64,000 nucleotides of DNA, from contig NZ_BSTQ01000015.1 in assembly GCF_030269605.1 (NCBI RefSeq), positions 186,001 through 250,000 on the forward strand, written 5' to 3'. Under the pieces are notes generated by a model. That model searched no databases, was not told where the DNA came from, and was given only the letters and a program-made list of their open reading frames with translations. Position 1 is the first letter of the stretch. Each line of letters begins with the position of its first letter. Source of the stretch: Lentzea sp. NBRC 105346 (GTDB lineage: Bacteria > Actinomycetota > Actinomycetes > Mycobacteriales > Pseudonocardiaceae). The translations under genes and the position numbers were made by a program. Of the stretch, positions 49,039 through 57,091 are shown piece after piece.

Positions 49039-50619
49039 ATGGCGGATCAGCTCGTGGTCGGCGTCGACTTCGGCACCCTGTCCGGACGGGCCGTCGTGGT
49101 CCGCGTCCGCGACGGCGCCGAACTGGGCAGCGCGGTGTACGACTACCCGCACGGCGTGCGCGAGGACCGGCCCGGCTGGGCGCTGCAGGTGCCGTACCTC
49201 GGCGTCCTGAAATATGCCGTTCCCGAGGCGTTGCAAGGCCTCGATACAAACGACGTCATCGGCATCGGCACGGACTTCACCGCGTGCACGGTCATGCCCA
49301 CGACCGCCGACGGCACCCCGTTGTGCGAGCTGGCGGAGTTCGAGAACGAGCCGTATGCCTACGTGAAGCTGTGGAAGCACCACGCCGCCCAGCCGCAGGC
49401 CGACCGGATCAACCGGATAGCCGAGGAACGTGCGGAACCCTGGCTGGCCCGTTACGGCGGGCTGATCTCGTCGGAGTGGGAGTTCGCCAAGGCGTTGCAG
49501 GTACTGGAGGAGGCACCCGAGGTCTACCGCGAGATGCGGTACTGGGTGGAGCTCGCCGACTGGATCGTCTGGCGGCTGACCGGCACGTACGCCCGCAACA
49601 TCGCCACCGCCGGCTACAAGGGCATGTACCAGGACGGCTACCCGAGCCGCGACTACCTGAAAGCGCTGAACCCCGCGTTCGCCGACTTCACCGCCAAGCT
49701 CGACGCACCGCTGAAACCGTTGGGCGCCAAGGCGGGCGGGCTCACCAGAGAAGCCGCCGCGTGGACCGGACTTCCCGAGGGTATCGCCGTCGCCGTCGGC
49801 AACATCGACGCGCACGTCACGGTGCCCGCGGCGGGCGCGTCCCAGCCGGGCCGGATGGTCGCGATCATGGGCACCTCGACGTGTCACATGATGAGTGGCA
49901 CCGAACTGCGCGAGGTGCCCGGCATGTGCGGGGTCGTGGACGGCGGAATCGTTGCGGGACAATGGGGTTACGAGGCCGGGCAGAGCGGCGTCGGGGACAT
50001 CTTCGCGTGGTACGTCGAGAACTGCGTCCCGCCGAGGTACCACGAGAACGGGGACGTGCACGCGACCCTCACCGAGCTGGCGGCCGAGCAGGAGGTCGGC
50101 GAACACGGGCTCGTCGCGCTCGACTGGCACAGCGGCAACCGGTCGGTCCTGGTCGACCACGCGCTGTCCGGCGTGATCGTCGGCCAGACGCTCGCCACCC
50201 GCGCCGAGCACGGGTACCGGGCGTTGCTGGAGGCCACGGCGTTCGGCACCCGCACGATCATCGAGACGTTCCGCGCCGCCGGGGTGCCGGTCGACGACTT
50301 GGTCGTCGCGGGCGGGCTGGTGAAGAACCCGCTGCTGATGCAGATCTACGCCGATGTGCTCGACATGCCGTTGTCGGTCATCGGCTCCGAGCAAGGCGCG
50401 GCGCTCGGCGCCGCGATCCACGGCGCGGTCGCCGCCGGCGCCTACCCGGACGTGCACGCCGCGTCGGCCACGATGGGCTCGACGCGGCGTGACGTGTACC
50501 GGCCGATCAATGCGAACGTTCAGGCGTACCAACGGCTCTACGCCGAGTACCTGACGTTGCACGACTACTTCGGGCGCGGCGGCAACGACGTCATGAAGCG
50601 GCTAGCTCGGCGATCTTGA
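49039..50619 (+). CDS. araB: Ribulokinase
   Basis: FGGY-family carbohydrate kinase of 526 residues that phosphorylates L-ribulose in arabinose breakdown. Start motif VVGVDFGTLSGRAVVVRV, with GIGTDFTACT and MGTSTCHMMSG, all matching AraB, and the C-terminal nucleotide-binding segment VAGGLVKNPLLMQIYADVL (split: VAGGLVKNP, LLMQIYADVL). No araA or araD is next to it, so the arabinose pathway is either scattered or the kinase serves another ketopentose. Its 3' end overlaps the convergent GH2 gene by 29 bp. Confidence 0.92.
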   Translation: MADQLVVGVDFGTLSGRAVVVRVRDGAELGSAVYDYPHGVREDRPGWALQVPYLGVLKYAVPEALQGLDTNDVIGIGTDFTACTVMPTTADGTPLCELAEFENEPYAYVKLWKHHAAQPQADRINRIAEERAEPWLARYGGLISSEWEFAKALQVLEEAPEVYREMRYWVELADWIVWRLTGTYARNIATAGYKGMYQDGYPSRDYLKALNPAFADFTAKLDAPLKPLGAKAGGLTREAAAWTGLPEGIAVAVGNIDAHVTVPAAGASQPGRMVAIMGTSTCHMMSGTELREVPGMCGVVDGGIVAGQWGYEAGQSGVGDIFAWYVENCVPPRYHENGDVHATLTELAAEQEVGEHGLVALDWHSGNRSVLVDHALSGVIVGQTLATRAEHGYRALLEATAFGTRTIIETFRAAGVPVDDLVVAGGLVKNPLLMQIYADVLDMPLSVIGSEQGAALGAAIHGAVAAGAYPDVHAASATMGSTRRDVYRPINANVQAYQRLYAEYLTLHDYFGRGGNDVMKRLARRS

Positions 50620-53458
50620 GGAAGCCGTTCGAGGTGCTGGGCGTCGGACTGGTCATGACGAGCCGGACACTGGTCGTCGTCACCGCGTCGAACGCGATCG
50701 TGCTCGGCGCGTTCGACTCCGACGCCCAGGTGACCTTCAATCCCTTGACCGGCACGTATTTCGAGCCGTCCCAGTAGCGGACGTCGACCGACTTCGGCAG
50801 CGCGAACTGCCCGCCCGTCGTGAAGTGCGCGGTCAGCTTCGAGACCTGGCGCGACGACGAGTCGAGCGACACCCAGTCCGAGGCATGCGACAGGCTGGTC
50901 GCGGCCAGCTGTGGCGTCTGGCCCTTCGTGTAGAAGTTGGACCACGCCGTGTCCGCCTTGCCGTCCAGCATCGCGGCCGGAAGCGTTGACGCCGCACCGG
51001 AGTACGACGCGTCGGCCGGTGGACGGGTGGACGCGGCGCCGAGGCGCGCGGTCACCTGCGCACCCGCGGTGACGATCGCGAGCACCTTGCCGTGGTAGGC
51101 GCGGCGGACGGGGGACGTGAAGTTCTCCTTGTCCTCCTGCCGCCCGTTGTCGGTGCCGACGACGCGCCCGCCGGTCACGTCGAACGTGATCTGGTGGTCC
51201 GCCGACGGCACGATGTTGCCGTCCTTGTCGACGATCGTCGCGGTCACGTAGTCCAGCGACTTGCCGCGGGAGACGTCGAGCTTGACGCTCGCCGCGGCGC
51301 CGGCCGTGCGCAGCGTGTCGGTCGCGACCTCCTTGCCGCCCTTGCGCGCCACCGCCGTCAGCGTGCCGGGCGCGAACGGCACGGTCCACGTCAGCCGCAG
51401 GTGCCCGGTGCTGCCGTTCGGACTGGTGTAGCTGCCGGACGGGAACGACTTGTCGTCGCCGGTGGCCTCGTCGGTCTCCAGATAGGACTTCCCGTAGGTC
51501 GTCTTCTTGGAGGTGAACTTGCGGGTGCCGAGCGACTTGCCGTTGAGGAACAGCTCCACCTCGGGCGCGTTGCTGTACGCCCACACCGTGACCTTGGCGC
51601 CGGGCTCGTGGTCCGTCCAGTTCATCGGCACCAGATGCACCATCGGCGTGGTCGACCATTGCGACTGGTACAGGTAGAACTGGTCCTTCTCGAACCCGGC
51701 CGTGTCGACCGCGCCGAACAGCGACGAGCGCACCGGGAAGACCCCGTTGTACGGCGTGGGTTCGCCGATGTAGTCCTGGCCGGACCAGATGAACTCGCCG
51801 GCCAGGAACTTGCGGTCGCGGTCCTTCTTCAGCGCATGCTCACCGGACGCCGCCCAGCCGACGATGTTGTTGTCGTAGGACGAGCTGCCCTGCTTGCCCG
51901 GCGTGTAGTTCTGGCCGGTGTTCAGCTGACCGGGATCGAGGTACTCGCCGCGGCTCGACGTCGACGAGGACGACTCCGACTCGAGGAAGAACTTGGTGGG
52001 GTACTTGGCGTGCAGCGCGTCGATGGACTTGGCCGAGTTGTAGTTCAGGCCCACGCCGTCGAGCATCTTCAGGATCTGGTCCTGCGGCGAGCCGTCCGCG
52101 GGGACGCTGGTGTAGCTGTGCGAACCGATGGTCACCGGACGCGTCTTGTCGATCGACTTGATGTCGTCGATCAGCCGCCGGGCGATCGGGATGCCGATGT
52201 CCTTGGTGCCGTCCGGAATCTCGTTGCCGATCGACCACAGGATGACGGCGGGGGAGTTCTTGGCCGCGTGCACCATCTCCTTGATGTCCGCGTCGCTGTT
52301 CGCGTCGAAGAACCTGCCGTAGTCGTAAGGCTTCTTCGGCGTGCGCCACGTGTCGAACGCCTCGACCATCAGCAGCAGCCCCAGCTCGTCGCACGCGCGG
52401 ACGAACTCCGGCGCGGGCGGGTTGTGCGAGGTGCGCACGGCGTTGACGCCCATGTCCTTCATCTTGCGCAGCTGCTGCCGGATCGCGTCGTCGTCGACGA
52501 CCGCGCCGAGCGCGCCGAGGGTGCTGTGCAGGTTGACGCCTTCGAGCTTCATGCCCTTGCCGTTCAAGGAGAACCCGTTGGCGGGGTCGAACTTGAACCA
52601 GCGGATGCCGAACGGAGTGCGGACCGTGTCCACGACCTTGCCGCCGGACGAGACCTTGGTGACCAGCGTGTAGAGGTACGGCTGGGCGGTGTTCCACAGC
52701 TTCGGCTGGTTGACGCGCAGGTTCGCGTCCGACACGACATTGCCTTGCGCGTCCAGGACTTCGTGGCTCACCGTGCCGGTGCCGACGAGGTCGGTCTTGA
52801 CGTTGATCTTGGCGTAGCCATGGGGGTAGGTCGTCGCGAGGTCCGGGGTGGTCACGAAGATCCCGTGCCGGGCCACGTGCACCGGCTCGGTGACGACGAG
52901 GTGCACGTTGCGGTAGATGCCGCTGCCCGCGTACCACCGGCTGCTCTGCGACTGGTGCACGACCTTCACCGCGACGACGTTCGGCGAGCCGTCGGTCTTC
53001 GCCACGTCCGTGATGTCGACGTTGAAACCCGTGTAGCCGTAAGGATGTTCGGCCGCGAGCTTGCCGTTCACGTAGACGTGCGAGTCCATGTAGACGCCGT
53101 CGAACTCCAGCGAGATCCGCTTGCCCTTCAGGCTCGCGGGCAGCGTGAACGTCTTGCGGTACCAGCCGAGCCCGGCCCGGTAGTAGCCCTCACCGGGGTA
53201 CGTGCCGGTCTTGGTCGGGTCGAGCTCGATGCTCCAGTCGTGCGGCACGTTCAGCTGCCGCCACTTCGAGTCGTCGTAGGACGGTTCGTAGGCCTTTTCA
53301 TACGCGCCCGTCGGGTCGGTCGCGTTCTCCGAATTGACCAGGGCGAACCGCCAGCCCTGGTTGAAGCTCTCGCTTCTGGCGGTCGCCGCCTGGGCCGGCA
53401 TGCCGCCGGTCACACCCACGACGAGGAGCAGAACGAAAAACAATCGTCGCCAAGACAT
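50591..53458 (-). CDS. Secreted GH2 beta-galactosidase-like glycosidase with F5/8-type C-terminal domain
   Basis: Exported hydrolase of 955 residues. The Sec signal peptide is about residues 1-25 (WRRLFFVLLLVVGVTGG, cleavage near AQA-AT). The GH2 sugar-binding domain (about 30-185), immunoglobulin-like domain and TIM barrel (from about 285) follow. The acid/base Glu lies in WSIGNEIPDG (about residue 425) and the nucleophile candidate in FFLESESS (about 498). The last 130 residues (SLSHASDWVSLDSSSRQVSKL) form a discoidin/CBM32-like carbohydrate-binding domain. A DasR-like site lies 62 bp upstream. The 3' end overlaps araB by 29 bp. Confidence 0.9.
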   Translation of the reverse strand: MSWRRLFFVLLLVVGVTGGMPAQAATARSESFNQGWRFALVNSENATDPTGAYEKAYEPSYDDSKWRQLNVPHDWSIELDPTKTGTYPGEGYYRAGLGWYRKTFTLPASLKGKRISLEFDGVYMDSHVYVNGKLAAEHPYGYTGFNVDITDVAKTDGSPNVVAVKVVHQSQSSRWYAGSGIYRNVHLVVTEPVHVARHGIFVTTPDLATTYPHGYAKINVKTDLVGTGTVSHEVLDAQGNVVSDANLRVNQPKLWNTAQPYLYTLVTKVSSGGKVVDTVRTPFGIRWFKFDPANGFSLNGKGMKLEGVNLHSTLGALGAVVDDDAIRQQLRKMKDMGVNAVRTSHNPPAPEFVRACDELGLLLMVEAFDTWRTPKKPYDYGRFFDANSDADIKEMVHAAKNSPAVILWSIGNEIPDGTKDIGIPIARRLIDDIKSIDKTRPVTIGSHSYTSVPADGSPQDQILKMLDGVGLNYNSAKSIDALHAKYPTKFFLESESSSSTSSRGEYLDPGQLNTGQNYTPGKQGSSSYDNNIVGWAASGEHALKKDRDRKFLAGEFIWSGQDYIGEPTPYNGVFPVRSSLFGAVDTAGFEKDQFYLYQSQWSTTPMVHLVPMNWTDHEPGAKVTVWAYSNAPEVELFLNGKSLGTRKFTSKKTTYGKSYLETDEATGDDKSFPSGSYTSPNGSTGHLRLTWTVPFAPGTLTAVARKGGKEVATDTLRTAGAAASVKLDVSRGKSLDYVTATIVDKDGNIVPSADHQITFDVTGGRVVGTDNGRQEDKENFTSPVRRAYHGKVLAIVTAGAQVTARLGAASTRPPADASYSGAASTLPAAMLDGKADTAWSNFYTKGQTPQLAATSLSHASDWVSLDSSSRQVSKLTAHFTTGGQFALPKSVDVRYWDGSKYVPVKGLKVTWASESNAPSTIAFDAVTTTSVRLVMTSPTPSTSNGFLKIAELAAS

Positions 53459-53519
53459 CGGACCTCACCGTTGAACATCCGCAGGGATCTCGGCACATTC
53501 CTAGCAGTCGCGCCAGTTA

Positions 53520-53531
53520 TGGTCCAGACCA
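53520..53531. promoter_or_regulatory. DasR-like operator upstream of the GH2 gene
   Basis: TGGTCCAGACCA differs by one base from the DasR core palindrome TGGTCTAGACCA. It also matches the direct-repeat element known from Streptomyces chitinase promoters. It lies 62 bp upstream of the GH2 start in a 243 bp gene-free region and is the second such site in the window, after 549-564. GlcNAc-responsive control of the glycosidase is inferred. Confidence 0.6.
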
Positions 53532-53701
53532 AAACGGGACAGAGATCGGAGCTTTGTATCCGCTCTCACGCGATGAGCACGGCGAGGTCAACCACTGATG
53601 TGCCAATGAAACCTGAATCATCCGACCTCTAGTGCCGTGTCGATGACCACGTAGAAATCGTTTACACACCGGTGGTGCCGAGAATCGATCGGATCACTCA
53701 C

Positions 53702-54427
53702 TCAGGGCACGAAGCGGTAGTGCGTGGTGAGACGCAGGTCGTCGTCCAGCACGTGGAAGGCGACCGCGGGCGGCGCGTCCCAATCGACGAACTCGCCCTG
53801 CTCCCACGGCAGCAGCACGGTGTTGATGACACCCGGCGCGACGAGCATCGGACGGCCCGCGAACGTCGTGGCCGCCGGGGTGTGGGCATGCCCGCACAGG
53901 ACTCCGGCGACCTTCGGGTACCGCGAGACGAAGTCGGCCAGCCGGTCCGTCTCGTTGAGCATGATGTTGTCCACCAACGGGATGTGCAGCGGCGCCGCCG
54001 GATGGTGGAAGGCGATCAGGGTCGGGACCTCGGGATCGAGCACGCCATCGAGCCACGCGATCGTCTCGTCGTCGAGCAGACCGTCGTCGCGGCCGGGGAT
54101 CGACGAGTCGCACATCGCGATGGTCACGCCGCCGACCGAGTGCGCCTGGTTGATCGGTTCATCCGAAGGGGATGAGCCGAGCAGGAACTCGCGGTACGGG
54201 CCGCGCACGTCGTGGTTGCCCGGACAGGTGAGCACCGGGTGCGGCGAGGACAGGATCTTCGCGACCTCGAGGTACTCCTCGGGAGTGCCGTGGTCGGCGA
54301 TGTCGCCCGTGACCAGGACGGCGTCGACCGGCAGGGAGTTGACGTACGCCATGGTTCGCACGGCGCGGTCGGTGTTGCGCTGTCCGCCGTCGATGTGGGT
54401 GTCGCTGAGGTGAGCCAGCACGATCAC
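53702..54427 (-). CDS. Metallophosphoesterase (CpdA/Icc-like)
   Basis: Calcineurin-like phosphoesterase of 241 residues. All five metal motifs are present in order: LSDTHID (about residue 7-13), GDIADHG, GNHD, FHHP and GHAHTP. This matches the cyclic nucleotide phosphodiesterase CpdA branch; cAMP hydrolysis is likely but not proven. Start GTG 54427 with AAGGA 7 bp before it; upstream frame extension has no family similarity. It is divergent from the AI-2E-type permease gene with 55 bp between. Confidence 0.9.
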   Translation of the reverse strand: MIVLAHLSDTHIDGGQRNTDRAVRTMAYVNSLPVDAVLVTGDIADHGTPEEYLEVAKILSSPHPVLTCPGNHDVRGPYREFLLGSSPSDEPINQAHSVGGVTIAMCDSSIPGRDDGLLDDETIAWLDGVLDPEVPTLIAFHHPAAPLHIPLVDNIMLNETDRLADFVSRYPKVAGVLCGHAHTPAATTFAGRPMLVAPGVINTVLLPWEQGEFVDWDAPPAVAFHVLDDDLRLTTHYRFVP

Positions 54428-54482
54428 GATTTCATCCTTTCCCCAGGTACCGACCACAGTAACCGCGGCCAAGACTGGGTGA

Positions 54483-55751
54483 ATGCGAACTCTCCCCCCG
54501 GTTTTGCCGGCCGGACGCGGCGGGGTGCTGCCCCGCTCGGTGGTCATCCTGGTCGGCGCGGCGGCCGCGGTCGTCACGCTGGCCGGCGTCCAGGCGGTGG
54601 CCTGGTTGCTCGGACCGGTGTTCCTCGCGCTGGTCATCGTCGTCACGACGAGTCCGGTGCAGACGTCGTTGCGCCGCAGGGGATGGCCCCGCTGGCTCAC
54701 CGGTGCCGTGCTCGTGGTGGTCGTGTACGCGGTGCTGCTGTCACTGTTCCTGGTCGTGCTCGTCTCACTGGCACAGCTGGCGGCGCTGTTGCCGGGGTAC
54801 GTCTCGCGCGCGGACGAGCTCATCGCGCAGGCGACCTCGTTGCTCGGGCAGCTCGGGGTCGGCCCCGACGAGGTGCGCGCGGCGGCCCGGTCGCTCGACT
54901 TCGGGAAGCTGGCGGCACTCGCGGGCGGACTGCTCGCCGGCGTGACGGGGTTGCTCACCAACCTGGTGTTCCTGATCGCGCTGCTGCTCTTCCTGAGCAC
55001 CGAGGCGACGTGGGCCGAGCAGCGGCTGGCCGCGGTGGCGGCCGACCGGCCGTGGATCACCGCGGCGCTGACCCGGTTCGCCGTCGGCACCCGGCGGTAC
55101 ATGCTCGTCACCACCGTGTTCGGGTTCATCGTCGCGGTACTCGACACGGGCGCTCTGTGGATCATGGGTGTCCCGGCGCCGTTGCTGTGGGGCGCGCTCG
55201 CGTTCGTCACGAACTACATCCCCAACGTCGGGTTCGTGGTCGGCGTCGTGCCGCCCGCGCTGCTGGCCCTGCTCGACGGCGGGTGGCAGCGGATGGTCGT
55301 CGTGGTCGTCGTCTACATCCTGCTGAACTTCGTGGTGCAGTCGCTGATCCAGCCGCGGTTCGTCGCCGGATCGGTCGACCTGTCGACCGTCGTGACCGTG
55401 CTGGCGCTGGTGTTCTGGGCGTGGGTGCTCGGCCCGCTCGGCGCCGTGCTCGCCGTGCCCGCGACGCTGCTGGTGAAGGCGTTGTTCATCGACATCGACC
55501 CGCGCGTTCGGTGGGTCGCCGCGTTGATCGGCTCAAGCCAGAGTGTTGATGACGATCACGCTGGTGGCGATGAGAATGACGCCCCACAACGGATACGCGG
55601 GCAGGAAGGCGAGGTTGGCGACGGCGCACGCGGCGGCGAGGGCCACGGCGGCGCGGCCGCGGCCGGTTACACCGGCGGCGAGCAGCGCGAGACCGATGAG
55701 CAGGTGGATCCAGCCCCAGGCGGCGAGCCCGAGCGGCACCGGCAGGTGTGA
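54483..55751 (+). CDS. AI-2E family transporter (PerM/TqsA-like)
   Basis: Membrane protein of 422 residues. About eight hydrophobic segments span 18-345, with the family's late motif FVTNYIPNVGFVVGVVPPALLAL (split: FVTNYIPNVGF, VVGVVPPALLAL) and LGPLGAVLAVPATLLVKALF. The family exports autoinducer-like or other small molecules, or works as Na+/H+ antiporters. The final 75 residues are hydrophilic, rich in Asp, Gly and Glu, and not typical. They are encoded on the strand opposite the K+ channel gene: the two genes overlap by 219 bp tail to tail. Confidence 0.85.
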   Translation: MRTLPPVLPAGRGGVLPRSVVILVGAAAAVVTLAGVQAVAWLLGPVFLALVIVVTTSPVQTSLRRRGWPRWLTGAVLVVVVYAVLLSLFLVVLVSLAQLAALLPGYVSRADELIAQATSLLGQLGVGPDEVRAAARSLDFGKLAALAGGLLAGVTGLLTNLVFLIALLLFLSTEATWAEQRLAAVAADRPWITAALTRFAVGTRRYMLVTTVFGFIVAVLDTGALWIMGVPAPLLWGALAFVTNYIPNVGFVVGVVPPALLALLDGGWQRMVVVVVVYILLNFVVQSLIQPRFVAGSVDLSTVVTVLALVFWAWVLGPLGAVLAVPATLLVKALFIDIDPRVRWVAALIGSSQSVDDDHAGGDENDAPQRIRGQEGEVGDGARGGEGHGGAAAAGYTGGEQRETDEQVDPAPGGEPERHRQV

Positions 55752-56219
55752 CGTCGTGAAATACGCGGGGTTCAGCAACGCCACGAATCCCACCAGCAGC
55801 TCGAACCCGCCCAGCAGCACGGTCATGACCGAGCCGGAGTTCGTCGGCTCCGGCTTCGGTTGTGGTGGCAACGGTTTGTGCTCGGCGCCGCGGGCGCGCT
55901 CGATGAACGTCGACGTGATCACCGCGGTGAGGATCGACACGAACGCGATCGACTCCAGCATGATCACCGCGCCCACGACCCGCCCGAGCGCGGTCGTGGG
56001 CACCACGTCGCCGTAGCCGACGGTCGTCACGGTCTGCAGCGCCCACCACAGGCCGGCGCCGAGCGTCGGGAAGTCGTGCGGGTCGAAGATCGTCGCGACG
56101 AGACCGCCCACGAGCACCGTCGCGCCGACCGACCACACGATCACGACCATCGCGCGCCAGACGGAGACCGGTCCCTCGGTGAACCGCCGGATCCGGCGGC
56201 GCAACGGCTGGAATCGCAT
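55533..56219 (-). CDS. Two-pore-segment K+ channel fused to a DUF7144-like membrane domain
   Basis: Membrane protein of 228 residues. The first half is a Kcsa-like ion channel: one span, a pore helix with the selectivity filter TVTTVGYGD (about residue 63-71), and a second span. After a Pro-rich linker (KPLPPQPKPEPTNSG), a second half with about four hydrophobic segments (GWIHLLIGLALLAAGVTG and WGVILIATSVIVINTLA) resembles small actinobacterial DUF7144 membrane proteins. Fusion of the two is unusual. The 3' 219 bp are antisense to the AI-2E-type gene. Confidence 0.82.
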   Translation of the reverse strand: MRFQPLRRRIRRFTEGPVSVWRAMVVIVWSVGATVLVGGLVATIFDPHDFPTLGAGLWWALQTVTTVGYGDVVPTTALGRVVGAVIMLESIAFVSILTAVITSTFIERARGAEHKPLPPQPKPEPTNSGSVMTVLLGGFELLVGFVALLNPAYFTTSHLPVPLGLAAWGWIHLLIGLALLAAGVTGRGRAAVALAAACAVANLAFLPAYPLWGVILIATSVIVINTLA

Positions 56220-56373
56220 TCACATCACCTCGGAGAAGTGTGCCCCAGAACAGCCCAGGCCACCGTTGGCGCGCCACGGGGTTAACCCTGCGCGGATGAG
56301 CGAGTCAGCCCCCGGTGCCCCAAGGCTCCGGCAAAGTCGTTGGGCCTGGATGCCGGTGTTTGGTGGGAAGAGG

Positions 56374-56409
56374 GCCGCTGCGCGGCGCTTGAAACGCCGC
56401 TGCGCGGCG
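56374..56409. repeat. Duplicated 14-mer GCCGCTGCGCGGCG
   Basis: Two identical 14-mers, 8 bp apart, each itself nearly palindromic (GCCGC/GCGGC). They can pair as a hairpin or form alternative structures. With the two neighbouring inverted repeats this resembles a REP-like intergenic element. Confidence 0.6.
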
Positions 56410-56728
56410 ACACGAGCGGGCCTCCTTCGTCGGCGCGCTCGTACCGGAAAGCCGGTTGGCCGCCGTTGTGGTCCCGATCCGGCCCAGACCTGCGTTGTGT
56501 GGGTGCGGTGGGCTGCGTGGCCGGGATGAGGTGGTCCGAGTTGCTCATCCCGACCCTGCCCGCAGCGCCGCACACCCAGCCCAGTTGATCACGCGAGTCG
56601 AACACCACGTAAAGAACGATCGAATGTTCACGCTCTCATCGGACAAACCAGACGCGCGCAAGATCGTTGATCTTCGCGAGGGGAACATTTGGGACGTCCA
56701 GCGTCACAAAGTCGCCCCTCGCAAAACG

Positions 56729-56742
56729 TGAGAGCGCTCCCA
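56729..56742. promoter_or_regulatory. CebR-like palindrome
   Basis: TGAGAGCGCTCCCA matches 13 of 14 bases of the CebR (cello-oligosaccharide repressor, LacI family) consensus TGGGAGCGCTCCCA. It stands alone: the next certain gene starts 350 bp downstream. It may control an unrecognised transcript or be the leftover operator of a lost gene. Confidence 0.45.
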
Positions 56743-57091
56743 ACGGTGATCAAGCAGCCCGCCGAAGCAGAATCGCCGGAATCCGGGCACCAGGAGCCCG
56801 CGAACGGCAGGCGAGCCAAGCCGCCCCTGCCCCGTGCCCGAGCGGTCGCCGATTCCCGCTGCTGTGCGGGAGGTTCCGCCGGACCGACTGTCTCAACAGG
56901 GCGAAACACGCGCGGGTGAGCGGGAAGTTGTCGGCACCGTGAAAGCTCTGTCGGAATCCGTGGTCGTCGAGGTGTCGGACGGCGGCGTCGGCGGCGCCGA
57001 TCTGTCGAAAGCCCGCCTTGTGGCGGCACCACGGTACGTGCGACGTTCCAGGATGTGGGAGAACCCTTTGTGGCGCCGATAGATTCCGCCC

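Larger units (their letters stand above)
56220..57091. other. Gene-free, repeat-containing 872 bp stretch
   Basis: No frame here has convincing family similarity or a good ribosome site. It holds two copies of GCCGCTGCGCGGCG (56374-56387, 56396-56409), an inverted repeat ACGAGCG/CGCTCGT (56412-56442) and a 9 bp-arm hairpin CGGGATGAG/CTCATCCCG (56522-56552). It also holds a CebR-type palindrome (56729-56742). A weak plus-strand frame, 56834-57082, ends just before the next gene but is not recognisable. The region looks like an interspersed-repeat or degenerate locus. Confidence 0.5.

Noticed and set aside
56613..56628. GAAC...GTTC as an SOS box
   Set aside because: The spacing between half-sites is 8, not 4 as in actinobacterial LexA sites, and no gene follows.
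56834..57082. 82-codon ORF before the sulfite-oxidase-like gene
   Set aside because: No recognisable family, no ribosome site at the start and mixed composition; kept only as a remark in the gene-free block.
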